A DNA stretch of 64,000 bases from contig JAEURP010000007.1 of the NCBI GenBank assembly GCA_016788585.1, forward strand, positions 126,001 to 190,000, in the 5' to 3' direction. The first letter of the stretch is position 1; each line of letters begins with the position of its first letter. Below, piece by piece: positions 7,939-17,029 of the stretch. The stretch is from Chthonomonas sp. (lineage in GTDB: Bacteria; Armatimonadota; Fimbriimonadia; Fimbriimonadales; Fimbriimonadaceae). Made by a program: the position numbers and the translations under genes. Below the pieces are notes generated by a model. That model worked only from the letters and a program-made list of their open reading frames with translations, was not told the DNA's origin and searched no databases.

Positions 7939-10308
7939 CTTCTCGACGGCGGCGCGAAGGTCTTGCGGCTCGTCAGCGAAGTCCTTCCACGGGTCCATGC
8001 GCTGGGTTTTCAGCCGTTCCATCGCATTCTTTATCGTGAACACCGCCGCGCCGGGTAAGTCGGAAAGCTCTTCCCAGTGAACTGGGAGCGAAACCGCCGC
8101 CCCATCCCTCGCGCGCGGCGAATACGCGGAAATCGAGGTCGCGCCGCGGCCATTGCGAAGGTAATCGATGAAGACTCGCCCGTCTCGCTTCGCCATTGCG
8201 ATGCTCGATGTGTATTCCTTCGGCGACATGCGCTCCATCATGATCGCGATGCCATGGCAGAACTCCTTGACTTCTTTCCATTCGAGGTCGGGGAGGAGCG
8301 GGATGCACACGTGAAGCCCCTTGCCGCCGGTGGTTTTCACCCAGCTCTTGAGGCCGAGGTGCTCCAAGACAGCCCGAACATTCGCTGCCGCGCGCACGAT
8401 TTCCGTCCAGTCGAGTTCCTTGTCTGGGTCGAGGTCGAACGTGATTCGGTCGGGCCTCTCGATATCGTTGGCTCGGCTCCCCCAAGGGTGAATCTCCATG
8501 ACGCCAAACTGGGCCAAGGCGATCAGACCGGCGACGCCATCCAACCCGATCCCGTAGCCGTCATCAATCGGCACCGGGTGCAGGTCATCTGGCAGCGACT
8601 CGACATAGTTCTTTTGGAAGAACAACTCACCCGCTAGGCCCGAGGGTGCCCGCACGATGCTTAAGGCGCGGCCTTCGAGGTGGGGAAGTAGCCACGGTGA
8701 AACGTCAACCAGATACTCGGCTAGCTGTAGCTTGGTGACACCATCCTTGGGATAGATAACCCGATCGGGATTTGTGACCTTAATCTCGGCGGGAGCCGGC
8801 CTCTCGATCGTGACCTCAGTTGGCTTCTTATCATCTCGAAAACCCTTGAATACGGGGTGTCGCAGCCGACCCTCGGCGGTCCAAGCCGTGAATTCGACTT
8901 CGCAGACCAGTTCAGGCTCAACGTACGTCATGCCCTTCATTTCCTCTTTTGTCATTCCAGGTAGGAAAGGCGAGTCCATTCGCTCATGGGAGAGCAGTTT
9001 CGTTAAAGTCGCGTTGAGCCTCTTTTCGTCGAACCCAGAACCAACACGTCCGGCGAAAACGAGACCTCCGTCTTGATAGAAGCCCACTGCCAATGACCCA
9101 AAGCCCGATCGCGAGCCGCTGGGCTCTGTGTAGCCACCAACGACAAACTCTTGCCGCTGAATCGCCTTGATTTTCACCCAATCGCGGGTACGCGCTTGTC
9201 GGTATTTGGCATCGATCTTCTTGCTGACAATGCCCTCAAGTCCCTGCTCGGCGGCTTGGCGAAAGACCTCGTTGCCATGCCCAAGAATGTGGTCGCTGAA
9301 GCTGATCTCCTGATCCTTCACGAGCTCCTTCAGAAGCGTCTTTCGCTCCAGAAGAGGTCTCTCGGTCAGGTCGTGTCCCTCGAGAAATGTCAGATCGAAC
9401 ACGAAGTACGTGAGCTTGCCTGGGGTGCCCTCGACGTAGTTCTGGAGCGCGCCGAAGTCACTGATGCCTTTTTCATTGAGAATCACGACCTCGCCGTCCA
9501 GGATCGCTTCACCAACTGGGAGTTCTTCGATAGATTTGGCAACTGTCCGAAAAGTCTTCGTGTAATCCACTCCATTTCGAGAGAGGAGCCGAGCTTTGCC
9601 ATCCTTCAAGAATGCGAGGATTCGGTAGCCGTCGAACTTAATTTCGTGGATCCAGTCTTCGCCTTGAGGCGGATCGGTGCCCAGAGTCGCGAGTTGCGGG
9701 CGCATCTCTTTTGGCATTGGCGTAGTCTGTTTCTCTTTCGCGCCGCGCGCGATTTCTTCCATCGTCCGACCGCTCATTACGCTCGTCGTGAATTGCTCGG
9801 GCAAGTCTTCACCGTCCTTTCGAACTGCCGCGTCCTTCTCCTTAAGAAAGAGCCAGGGAATCTGCGTTTCGCCATCCTTCGGCTTCATACGAATCAGCGC
9901 CCATTTGCCCTTCATGCGCTCGCCATGAAAGGTGACCTTCATTTCGCCCTTGGTTAGCTCAGCCTCGGGGTCGGTGTCGCAAGTGAAAGTCCCGCGATCC
10001 CAAAGCATCACAGTTCCGCCGCCGTATTCGGCCTTGGGAATGGTGCCCTCGAAGCCGCCATATTCCAGCGGATGGTCCTCGACCTGAACGGCAAGCCGTT
10101 TGTTGCCTGGATCGAGGCTGGGGCCTTTGGGCATCGCCCAGCTTTTTAGAACGCCGTCGATCTCAAGCCTTAAATCGTAGTGGAGCCGGGTCGCGTCGTG
10201 CTTCTGAATACAAAAAGTGCCATGCGAATCGGAAGGCTCCTCCCCCTCGGGCTCGGAAGTCTTCGTAAAATCGCGCTTGGCTTTGTACTCAGAGAGCTTT
10301 TTTTTCAC
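7930..10308 (-). CDS. ligD: Multifunctional NHEJ DNA ligase LigD
   Basis: A 792-residue ligase with three domains in the order phosphoesterase, ligase, polymerase, as in Pseudomonas LigD. The phosphoesterase part has HYDLRLE (His43). The ATP-dependent ligase has the nucleophile motif EIKFDG (Lys224) and DGEVVILNE. The primase-like polymerase has the metal-binding pair in ITFDLDPD (Asp625, Asp627). It processes and seals double-strand-break ends together with Ku. The start codon overlaps the ku stop as ATGA, so the pair is one transcription unit. Complete, with no missing catalytic motif noticed. Confidence 0.97.
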   Translation of the reverse strand: MKKKLSEYKAKRDFTKTSEPEGEEPSDSHGTFCIQKHDATRLHYDLRLEIDGVLKSWAMPKGPSLDPGNKRLAVQVEDHPLEYGGFEGTIPKAEYGGGTVMLWDRGTFTCDTDPEAELTKGEMKVTFHGERMKGKWALIRMKPKDGETQIPWLFLKEKDAAVRKDGEDLPEQFTTSVMSGRTMEEIARGAKEKQTTPMPKEMRPQLATLGTDPPQGEDWIHEIKFDGYRILAFLKDGKARLLSRNGVDYTKTFRTVAKSIEELPVGEAILDGEVVILNEKGISDFGALQNYVEGTPGKLTYFVFDLTFLEGHDLTERPLLERKTLLKELVKDQEISFSDHILGHGNEVFRQAAEQGLEGIVSKKIDAKYRQARTRDWVKIKAIQRQEFVVGGYTEPSGSRSGFGSLAVGFYQDGGLVFAGRVGSGFDEKRLNATLTKLLSHERMDSPFLPGMTKEEMKGMTYVEPELVCEVEFTAWTAEGRLRHPVFKGFRDDKKPTEVTIERPAPAEIKVTNPDRVIYPKDGVTKLQLAEYLVDVSPWLLPHLEGRALSIVRAPSGLAGELFFQKNYVESLPDDLHPVPIDDGYGIGLDGVAGLIALAQFGVMEIHPWGSRANDIERPDRITFDLDPDKELDWTEIVRAAANVRAVLEHLGLKSWVKTTGGKGLHVCIPLLPDLEWKEVKEFCHGIAIMMERMSPKEYTSSIAMAKRDGRVFIDYLRNGRGATSISAYSPRARDGAAVSLPVHWEELSDLPGAAVFTIKNAMERLKTQRMDPWKDFADEPQDLRAAVEKLG

Positions 10309-11102
10309 GCTTTCTTGGCTTTAGCCATGCTCTCTTTGAGGAGCGACATGATGTCGATGACTTCGCTTTCATCGGCGTCAGAAGCCACTTCGACCGCGCG
10401 CTTGCCGCCTTCTTTCGATCGCTCCTCGACCCACTTGAGGAATCGCTCCTTGTACTCGTCTTTGTACTTTTCGGGCTCAAAGTCGTGCGTCATCGTCGCG
10501 ATGAGTTGCTGCGCCATGTCGAGTTCAGCCTTGGTTGCACCGACTTCCTCCGCGGTGCCGGGCAGATCGTCAGCCTTGGGCTCGCGAAGTTCGTTTGGAT
10601 AACGCAGAAGGTACAGCTTGATGCCGTTCCCCTCGGGCCAGACCGCGCAAAGATATTGTCGGGTTCGGATGACTACCTTTGCGATGCCAACTTTGTTCTT
10701 CTCTTTGAGCGCATCGCGAAGGATGACGTAAGCCTTCTTGCCGCGCTTCTCCGGCAACAGGAAGTACGGTTTATCGAAGAAGGATGGTGTGATCGCCTCG
10801 GCATCAACAAAGTCCGTGATCTCGACGCTCTGGTTGGATTCTGCGGCTAGGCTCGCCAGGTCTTCTTCGCTAAATGTGATATAGCTCCCGTCCTCAAGCT
10901 CATAGCCCTTGACGATATTCTCCTTCTCGACCGGCTTGCCGGTCTTTTCGTTGATCCGCTGGTTGCGAACGCGCGCATTGTTGGCTTTGTCGAGCAAGTT
11001 AAAGCGAACCGCGCCCTCGCTAGTTTCCTCGCCGCCAAAAAGCAACACAGGAATGGCCACGAGGCCAAATGATATCTGTCCCTTCCAAATCGGTCGTGCC
11101 AT
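10305..11102 (-). CDS. ku: Ku protein, non-homologous end joining
   Basis: Homodimeric DNA-end-binding protein, 265 residues. The N-terminus MARPIWKGQISFGLVAIPV is the classic bacterial Ku start, and the core beta-barrel region includes RTRQYLCAVWPEGNGIKLYLLRYPNELR. A lysine-rich C-terminal tail follows, short as in minimal Ku proteins. It is directly upstream of ligD with a 4-bp overlap, forming the standard two-gene NHEJ system. An intrinsic terminator separates it from the CAP-domain gene upstream. Confidence 0.97.
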   Translation of the reverse strand: MARPIWKGQISFGLVAIPVLLFGGEETSEGAVRFNLLDKANNARVRNQRINEKTGKPVEKENIVKGYELEDGSYITFSEEDLASLAAESNQSVEITDFVDAEAITPSFFDKPYFLLPEKRGKKAYVILRDALKEKNKVGIAKVVIRTRQYLCAVWPEGNGIKLYLLRYPNELREPKADDLPGTAEEVGATKAELDMAQQLIATMTHDFEPEKYKDEYKERFLKWVEERSKEGGKRAVEVASDADESEVIDIMSLLKESMAKAKKA

Positions 11103-11130
11103 GTGTTTCTATTTTGCATCACCTATGTGG

Positions 11131-11160
11131 AAAAGTGGTTCAGCGAATTTGCTGAACCAC
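11131..11160 (-). terminator. Intrinsic terminator after CAP-domain gene
   Basis: A perfect 10-bp stem (GTGGTTCAGC 11135-11144 with GCTGAACCAC 11151-11160) and a 6-nt loop are followed on the minus strand by TTTT. It separates the CAP gene from ku. Confidence 0.82.
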
Positions 11161-11182
11161 TCCAAAAGCCTCTCGGTTTAGC

Positions 11183-11668
11183 TTACATTTCGCGGCCAAA
11201 CTCTTGGACCCAATACCACTTGTACTTGGAGTTTTCGTCGAAGTAGAACCCAACGCCAAGGTGCTCGACCTTATCGCAGAGAATCGCCTTGCGGTGGCTC
11301 GGTGAGTTCATCCAACCTTCGACGACCTGCGCCGCGGTTGGATAGCCTGCAGCAATGTTCTCGCGAAGGGTTTGGTAGTTGTTGTAGCCAAATGTGGGCA
11401 CGCGTTGACCAATGCTTCGATCAAGCGAATCAACGTGAGCGAAATAGTTGTTATTCGCCATGTCTTCCGCCATCCACTGGGCAGCCTTTTCTAGGCGAGT
11501 CTCATAGGTGAGCGGACGCAACTTGAACTTAGCCCTTTCCGCATTAGTCAGCTGAAGGACTTCTTGCACAAGATCTTTGCGTGCCTTTGGCGCATCGAGG
11601 ACCAAAGCTGCCGACGAAATGGACGCCATGACGCCCAGAATCGAAAGTGTAAGAGCACGATTCAGCAT
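11183..11668 (-). CDS. Secreted CAP-domain (SCP/PR-1, YkwD-like) protein
   Basis: A 161-residue protein with an N-terminal signal peptide (MLNRALTLSILGVMASISSA) and a CAP domain. The family pattern is clear: LTNAERAKFKLRPLTYETRLEKAA, then NNYFAHVD, the RENIAAGYPTAAQVVEGWMNSPSHR block, and the final LGVGFYFDENSKYKWYWVQEFG strand. The biochemical role of bacterial CAP proteins is not settled. ATG 11668 is preferred because it opens directly onto the signal peptide; a TTG at 11710 would add 14 unlikely residues. Confidence 0.9.
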   Translation of the reverse strand: MLNRALTLSILGVMASISSAALVLDAPKARKDLVQEVLQLTNAERAKFKLRPLTYETRLEKAAQWMAEDMANNNYFAHVDSLDRSIGQRVPTFGYNNYQTLRENIAAGYPTAAQVVEGWMNSPSHRKAILCDKVEHLGVGFYFDENSKYKWYWVQEFGREM

Positions 11669-11740
11669 GATTACAGGGAAAATTCCACCGCTGTTGGCAG
11701 AAGTAGCCAAGTATTAAGTCGGGACTTTTGGCCGCTCTTA

Positions 11741-12730
11741 TTAGGGCAATCCACCGAGAGATGCAAAACCCTTGGGCACTCTCAACCGATCGAACTCGGC
11801 GATTGCAAATGTGTCCGTCATTCCAGCCACGTAATCGACGGCTTCTTGGATCGGCTTTGTCTGCGCGAAGTGGGCAAAGAGCTCGCGAACGAGAAGTTTC
11901 GACTTCTCTATCTCGGGCACTAGAGCCGGATAGCGGAAGTAGACGTTTTCGAACATCCAGTCCTTAAGGCCGTTCATGTCGGCAAGCATGTCGGAGCTTA
12001 ATCTGACACTCTCATTGCTATTGCGCACGACATCCAGAACCATTTTTCCAATCCTTGGGCCACTGGTTGCGCCTAGGTGTGAGAATGAACCAGGAACGCC
12101 TTCAATCATGCCGCTGCGAATCGCGTCCTCCAGATCATGATTCAAGTAGGCGATACGGTCACTGATCCGAACGACAGCTGATTCCCAACTTGGTGCATGG
12201 TCTCCTTCGTCCAGAGCTAGGTCTCGCTCGCCCTTGCTGTGACCCCGAATCCCGTCAAGCACTTCAACGCTCAAGTTAAGAGGTTCCAAGAAGGTGAGGA
12301 CGCGAATACTTTGGTCGTAGTGCCGAAAGCCGTCGCCTCCCCTCTCGCGAACGGCTTCATCCAGCGCTGCCTCTCCAGCGTGCCCAAAAGGGGGGTGTCC
12401 GGTATCGTGCCCCAGTGCGATGGCCTCCGTCAAGTCTTCATTTAGCCGGAGGGCCCGGCTGATTGTTCGGGCGATTTGAGCGACCTCGAGGGTGTGGGTG
12501 AGTCGAGTCCGGTAGTGGTCGCCAGCGGGCGCGATAAAAACCTGAGTCTTGCGCTTGAGGCGACGGAAGGCCTTGCTGTGAAGGATTCGGTCGCGGTCAC
12601 GTTGGAAGCAAGTCCGGATTTCGTCGGGTGCCTCCGACCGTTCGCGGCCGGCCGATTGGGAAGCCAAGCAGGCATGAGGGCTTAGGGTTTGCGCCTCGAT
12701 TGCCTCCGTCGCCTGCCGAATACCATCCAC
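11741..12730 (-). CDS. dgt: Deoxyguanosinetriphosphate triphosphohydrolase-like protein
   Basis: An HD-domain dNTPase of about 329 residues that removes tripolyphosphate from dNTPs. The signature RDRDRILHSKAFRRLKRKTQVF is followed by the metal-binding histidines in HTLEVAQIARTI and the HD motif LGHDTGHPPFGHAGE. The start is uncertain: GTG 12730 gives the usual 40 residues before the conserved block, while the open frame reaches 12868 through the preceding gene. It is the last member of the parA-macAB minus-strand run before a 72-bp gap. Confidence 0.9.
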   Translation of the reverse strand: MDGIRQATEAIEAQTLSPHACLASQSAGRERSEAPDEIRTCFQRDRDRILHSKAFRRLKRKTQVFIAPAGDHYRTRLTHTLEVAQIARTISRALRLNEDLTEAIALGHDTGHPPFGHAGEAALDEAVRERGGDGFRHYDQSIRVLTFLEPLNLSVEVLDGIRGHSKGERDLALDEGDHAPSWESAVVRISDRIAYLNHDLEDAIRSGMIEGVPGSFSHLGATSGPRIGKMVLDVVRNSNESVRLSSDMLADMNGLKDWMFENVYFRYPALVPEIEKSKLLVRELFAHFAQTKPIQEAVDYVAGMTDTFAIAEFDRLRVPKGFASLGGLP

Positions 12731-12758
12731 AAGGAGTGAAGACGGTCGAAGGAATAGT

Positions 12759-13163
12759 TTAGGGGCTCCAATCGAAGAAGCCGCTGAGGTCGATATCGGG
12801 CCAATCAAATGACGGCCATTCAAAAGACGAGAAGTCGAATGTTGACCAGTCGAAATTGAGCCCCCCAAAGTCTGGAAGCGAAAAGCCTAGGGAAGGGGCG
12901 ATGTCCTCCAGCATGGTCGTGCGCATCAGGTCGTAATTGCAGAGTTCACCAATCTGCTGGTGAAAGTGCACGAAGTCGGATCCATCCATGAACACGGAGT
13001 AAGCCCAGCAGGCGTAGTCGGGTTGATAGCCACGAGCCTCGACGGCTCTCGCGATTTGGGGTTGAGAGTATTGCTTCTTCTTGCCGTAGCGAGCCGTGAG
13101 TTCTTGACCTACCTGGTCGATGAAGCCTCTTTTGTCGCTCGGAGGGACGTGACAGATAGACAT
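12759..13163 (-). CDS. Small protein with aromatic/acidic repeat tail
   Basis: A 134-residue protein I do not recognise with certainty. Residues 1-90 form a compact globular region (KKKQYSQPQIARAVEARGYQ, then DYACWAYSVFMDGSDF), which may relate to DUF6559-like proteins. The last 35 residues are a low-complexity series of short aromatic-acidic units: FDWSTF, FSSFEW, SFDWPDID, FFDWSP. It starts 2 bp after the stop of the MacB-like permease gene, so it is probably co-translated with the transporter. No signal peptide or membrane helix is visible. Confidence 0.75.
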   Translation of the reverse strand: MSICHVPPSDKRGFIDQVGQELTARYGKKKQYSQPQIARAVEARGYQPDYACWAYSVFMDGSDFVHFHQQIGELCNYDLMRTTMLEDIAPSLGFSLPDFGGLNFDWSTFDFSSFEWPSFDWPDIDLSGFFDWSP

Positions 13164-13165
13164 TC

Positions 13166-14389
13166 TTATTCGCTTCGAAGGGCCTCGATTGGATGCAGCT
13201 TTGCGGCCCGAGCCGCTGGATAGAAGCCGAAAACCACGCCGATCAGGGCTGAAAAAATCATCGAACCAATCGCCGCACCCATTGGGAAGGGGGCTGCTAA
13301 GCCGCCTTCGCGGGGCCACTTCGACATCATGGTGACGACCGTGAGAACATTTCCGAAGCCCCAGGCAATGGCCATCCCAATCAATCCGCCCATCAACGTC
13401 AGACTTGCCGACTCGATCAAAAACTGGGTCATGATCGCGATTGGCTTTGCCCCGACCGCCTTTCGTAGGCCGATTTCTCGTGTTCTTTCCGTAACCGAGA
13501 CCAACATGATGTTCATCACGCCGATGCCGCCTACGAGCAATGACAGAGCGGCAATGCCCGAGAGAATCATTCCAATGACACCAAGGATGTTCTGAAAGAT
13601 CTTGAGAATATTTTCGCTGGACTCGACATTGTAGATTGGGCGCCCGCCTGAGCGGAGCATGAGCGACTCCCAAATCTTATCCATGACTTTGTTAATCGTG
13701 AGCCCCTTTTTGGCCCGCATCAAAATCAGATCCACTTTGTCGCCCCCAAGCCACTTTGAATTCGCCGTTGCAAGGGGAATGAACATAACTTTGGTGTCAC
13801 GCTCGCCCATGAGCTCGAGGTTTTTCGCGACGCCGATGATCTCAACGGTCAGGCCGTCGAGTTGAACGATCTTCCCAATTGCGTGCCCATCGGGAAACAG
13901 GCCATTTCGTACATCTTCGCTGATGACCGCTACACTTGCTTTAGCGGTTTGATCCTGTTCGCTAATGTGGCGGCCTTCAAGCAACTCCACGGTGTTTAGA
14001 GCCACAAAGTTCTGGTCGATTCCCTTGACACTGGCGTCCTCGAGTTTGGTGATCCCAGATCGAAGGTCGTGCTTTCCTGCTTCGCGGTATCCGCTCGCGA
14101 TTTCTATCTCTGGAACGCGAGCACGAATAAAGTCGATGTCGGAGACATTAAGGGCATCCACGTCGCCTTGGAACTGCCCCTCTCTTCCCGGGCGAAACAT
14201 AACAAAGATGGTGTCGCTGCCAATCCGAGAGAACTGGTCGCTAACGTAGGTTTGAAAGGCCGACATGGCGAGGACAATCAGCGAGACGCTCATCACGCCA
14301 ATGATCACGCCGAGCATCGTGAGAAATGCTCGAAGCTTGTGGACGCGGAGCATGTCGATCGCGACTTTGAAGGCGTCCCAGAAGTTCAT
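13166..14389 (-). CDS. MacB-like ABC transporter permease
   Basis: A 407-residue permease of the MacB/FtsX type. It has one N-terminal membrane helix (LRAFLTMLGVIIGVMSVSLIVLAM), a large periplasmic MacB-core domain, and three C-terminal helices around GIGVMNIMLVSVTERTREIG, RKAVGAKPIAIM and the PAARAAKLHPIEALRSE end. No ATPase domain is fused, and no ABC ATPase gene is adjacent. It overlaps the upstream adaptor gene as TAATG. Such modules export peptides, toxins or lipoproteins; the substrate is unknown. Confidence 0.9.
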   Translation of the reverse strand: MNFWDAFKVAIDMLRVHKLRAFLTMLGVIIGVMSVSLIVLAMSAFQTYVSDQFSRIGSDTIFVMFRPGREGQFQGDVDALNVSDIDFIRARVPEIEIASGYREAGKHDLRSGITKLEDASVKGIDQNFVALNTVELLEGRHISEQDQTAKASVAVISEDVRNGLFPDGHAIGKIVQLDGLTVEIIGVAKNLELMGERDTKVMFIPLATANSKWLGGDKVDLILMRAKKGLTINKVMDKIWESLMLRSGGRPIYNVESSENILKIFQNILGVIGMILSGIAALSLLVGGIGVMNIMLVSVTERTREIGLRKAVGAKPIAIMTQFLIESASLTLMGGLIGMAIAWGFGNVLTVVTMMSKWPREGGLAAPFPMGAAIGSMIFSALIGVVFGFYPAARAAKLHPIEALRSE

Positions 14390-16011
14390 TAGTCCTCGAC
14401 TCGTATCGCTGCGCCACCGCGTTTCGGTCCCGAGTACGAAGGTCGCTTCAATACTGAGCCTTCACCCACGCCGCTGATGACTTCAATGTAGGAAGCGGAT
14501 TCCGCGCCGGTCTTCACTTCGGTCTTCTTGCCTTGGTCCTGTTCCTTTGGCTTTTCAGGAAGCACCATAACAAATCGCTTGGCACCTTCTTTGATCACAT
14601 AGTCGATCGGAACCCGCAATGTTTTGGAGAGATTGACCACATCCATCGTACATTTCGCGGTCATGCCACTCTTGATTAGCCCGTTGGGATTGTCGAGCCG
14701 CACTTCGACTTCGTATCGGACAACCTGATCCGTACTGGTCTGGTTCTTTGCCGGGGCGACGCGAGTCACTTCTCCTTCAAAAGTTTCCTTGGGTAGCGCA
14801 TCGATGAGGATCGTAGCTTTCATACCTTCCTTCAGCTTCGCCACATCGATCTCATTTATGTTGAGCTTTACGATCATCTTGGAGCGATCTTCTAGCCGTA
14901 CAATGGGCGTACCACTGCTAAAGCTGCTCAAACTGCTGACCAGTTCTCCCTCTTGAACTAGCCGCTTGGTTATGACACCGGCGTACGGAGCCCGGATGCT
15001 TGTCTCTCCAAGTTGGCGCTGGCTATCGCTGAGGCTTGATCGTATCTGATCGACACTCGCTTGACCTTGTCGACGGGATGCAAAAAGTGCATCGACGTCG
15101 CTCAAAGCCACTTCAGCTTCACGCAAGGCGATGCGTGCTTCACGAAGCTCGGTGAGCTTCGCGGAATCCTGGACTCCATTAGCACGCGCCCGATCAAGAT
15201 CGGCTTTGGATTGCCGCACTCGCTCTTCGGCTTGACGCCTTTCGTTAAGTTGCTGCTCGGCGAGCCGACTGAGGCGGGCACGCGCCGCATCTCGGCGATT
15301 GCGAGCAATTTCGACACTCAGACGCTGGGTATCTACCTCCCGCTGGCTCACGTAGTCCTGCTTGAGCAGGCTCTCCAGCCTGCCCAATTCGCGAAGCGCG
15401 TTGTCAAGATTTAGTTGGGTTTGGTCAAATTCGCTCTGCGTCGTGGTTCGCTCATTCGGCTGAGTTGTTTTAACGAGTAGGTCGAGTTGCTTTTCTGCGG
15501 TCGCGAGTGCGGCTTGAGCTGCTGCGATTCCAGACTTGGTCAAGGTGGGCTGCACTTTGGCCTCGCGCTCCAGCTGAGCCACACGCTGTCGTGCCCTCTC
15601 CAAGCTTGTTGCCGCCGTGACGCGGCGCTGCCGAATCTCAATGTCTTGCCGGGCGACGCCGGCCTCGGCGCCTCGAAGTTGGGCCGAATTCTGCTCCACT
15701 TGGAGGCGAGTTTCAGTGGGGTCGATGATGGCGATTAATTCACCGGAAGCGACTTGGTCTCCCTCGCCCCGGACGAGCTTTGCGAGCCTTCCCGCGGCTC
15801 GGCTCTTGAGCTCGACGACGCGAACAGCCTCGATTGCGCCGCTCTCGACGACTTGCACCAAGATAGGGCCACGTTCTACCTTGGTAGTATCGCTCACCTT
15901 GGGTTTGGCGGCCATCATTTGAGCCGTGCGGAATCCGTTCAGGGCAACCATGCCACCGCCGCATACCGCGACGAGCAAAACAAGGCCGATAAGGGGCAGA
16001 CGCTTTTTCAT
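14389..16011 (-). CDS. MacA/HlyD-type periplasmic adaptor protein
   Basis: A 540-residue membrane-fusion protein. One N-terminal membrane segment (LIGLVLLVAVCGGGMVALNGF) is followed by a lipoyl half-motif (KSRAAGRLAKLVRGEGDQV), an unusually long charged coiled-coil hairpin (about residues 105-320, rich in Arg, Gln, Ala and Leu), the second lipoyl half (IRAPYAGVITKRLVQEGELV) and beta-barrel domains. It would bridge the MacB-like permease encoded just downstream to the outer envelope. The long hairpin compared with typical MacA suggests a taller periplasmic span or a different partner. Confidence 0.9.
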   Translation of the reverse strand: MKKRLPLIGLVLLVAVCGGGMVALNGFRTAQMMAAKPKVSDTTKVERGPILVQVVESGAIEAVRVVELKSRAAGRLAKLVRGEGDQVASGELIAIIDPTETRLQVEQNSAQLRGAEAGVARQDIEIRQRRVTAATSLERARQRVAQLEREAKVQPTLTKSGIAAAQAALATAEKQLDLLVKTTQPNERTTTQSEFDQTQLNLDNALRELGRLESLLKQDYVSQREVDTQRLSVEIARNRRDAARARLSRLAEQQLNERRQAEERVRQSKADLDRARANGVQDSAKLTELREARIALREAEVALSDVDALFASRRQGQASVDQIRSSLSDSQRQLGETSIRAPYAGVITKRLVQEGELVSSLSSFSSGTPIVRLEDRSKMIVKLNINEIDVAKLKEGMKATILIDALPKETFEGEVTRVAPAKNQTSTDQVVRYEVEVRLDNPNGLIKSGMTAKCTMDVVNLSKTLRVPIDYVIKEGAKRFVMVLPEKPKEQDQGKKTEVKTGAESASYIEVISGVGEGSVLKRPSYSGPKRGGAAIRVED

Positions 16012-16031
16012 CGTTCAGGTGCTAGAGAGAT

Positions 16032-17012
16032 TTATGGCAGGACAGGGACATCCCAGTACTGAGGGTGGATCAAATAGGCCGTGTGATTTGACACTGCCCA
16101 TGCTCGCTGAAACGACTCGCGATCGTACACCAAGCGGATGGGCTTTTTGCCAGGATCGTTGAAAATGAAGTTTCCATCGGAATCGACCCCTACAACGACC
16201 ACCAAGTGCCCATCATTCTCGTCGCGCTCCGGTTTGCCTTTCAGCAGGCCGTAGCTCACGCTCGCGACGACAGGTACCCCCTTATTAAGCCAGTCCTCAA
16301 TTGCAGATACGTCCCGAAGACGGGCCACATAGGCCGAAAGACCGGGGCGAGTCGTGGCAAAAGCCGTGTTAAAGGACCAATTGCCCGTTCCACCCCAAGC
16401 TGGGTCGGTCACGCAAGCCTGGACTTCCGGTACGTCGGCATCAAGGAGTGGTTTGCCAAGTTGATTGGCCCAATAGTTCAGCACCATGCTTACGCTGGTT
16501 GGACTGCAAAGGACATTCCCGCCCGGGTAATCCCCTTGAGCCCGCAGGGGGACACCGAGAGGCGCTATGGGCTCAGGTCCCCGCCAATCGTCGAGGGGCG
16601 CCGGACCACCTGAGAACGCGAGACGAAGCCAACGTAAGCGAGGAAGTGCGCCGTCCTTGCCAGCCTTCATTTGAACCAGAAACCTAACTTTGCCGCCCGG
16701 CTCGGCGGGAACAAAGGTGTCGGTGTAGACCTTGCCAATCTCGGACGCTTGATCTTTGAGACTGGAGCGTTCGGCTAGTGACCAACTGCCAAAGCTCAAT
16801 CGCTTGCCTTGCCGTTCCACCAACACCTCGATTGAGCCGCCTTGCTCGCTTCCTTCAACGTCCCAGCTGGGCACGACGTCTACCCAATCAATGCCTGGCT
16901 CGATTTCTCGCGAGACCCACGTGTTCTTCTCCCAAGTCAGGTCCTTTCTAGGCTCGAGCACGATGTTATTGCAATGAAAGGCGAACGCCGCCGAAGCTAA
17001 GAGGGAGTGCAT
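16032..17012 (-). CDS. C39-family cysteine peptidase, secreted
   Basis: A 326-residue protein with a short hydrophobic N-terminus, an all-beta N-terminal half and a C39-like papain-fold domain. The candidate triad is Cys169 in GGNVLCSPTSVSMVLNYW, His269 in NDGHLVVVVGVDSDG and Asn285/Asp286 in FIFNDP. It lies directly upstream of the adaptor and permease genes, 20 bp away. C39 peptidases elsewhere trim leader peptides during export, so a processing role for the MacAB-like exporter is a reasonable guess, though this protein is not fused to a transporter. The start appears leaderless. Confidence 0.85.
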   Translation of the reverse strand: MHSLLASAAFAFHCNNIVLEPRKDLTWEKNTWVSREIEPGIDWVDVVPSWDVEGSEQGGSIEVLVERQGKRLSFGSWSLAERSSLKDQASEIGKVYTDTFVPAEPGGKVRFLVQMKAGKDGALPRLRWLRLAFSGGPAPLDDWRGPEPIAPLGVPLRAQGDYPGGNVLCSPTSVSMVLNYWANQLGKPLLDADVPEVQACVTDPAWGGTGNWSFNTAFATTRPGLSAYVARLRDVSAIEDWLNKGVPVVASVSYGLLKGKPERDENDGHLVVVVGVDSDGNFIFNDPGKKPIRLVYDRESFQRAWAVSNHTAYLIHPQYWDVPVLP

Positions 17013-17018
17013 AGGCTG

Positions 17019-17024
17019 ATTTTA
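17019..17024 (-). promoter_or_regulatory. -10 box of a leaderless gene (C39 peptidase)
   Basis: The minus strand reads TAAAAT, then 6 nt, then the ATG at 17012. There is no Shine-Dalgarno sequence. This would start a transcript inside the 17-bp gap behind the GNAT gene. Confidence 0.55.
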
Positions 17025-17029
17025 GCCGC

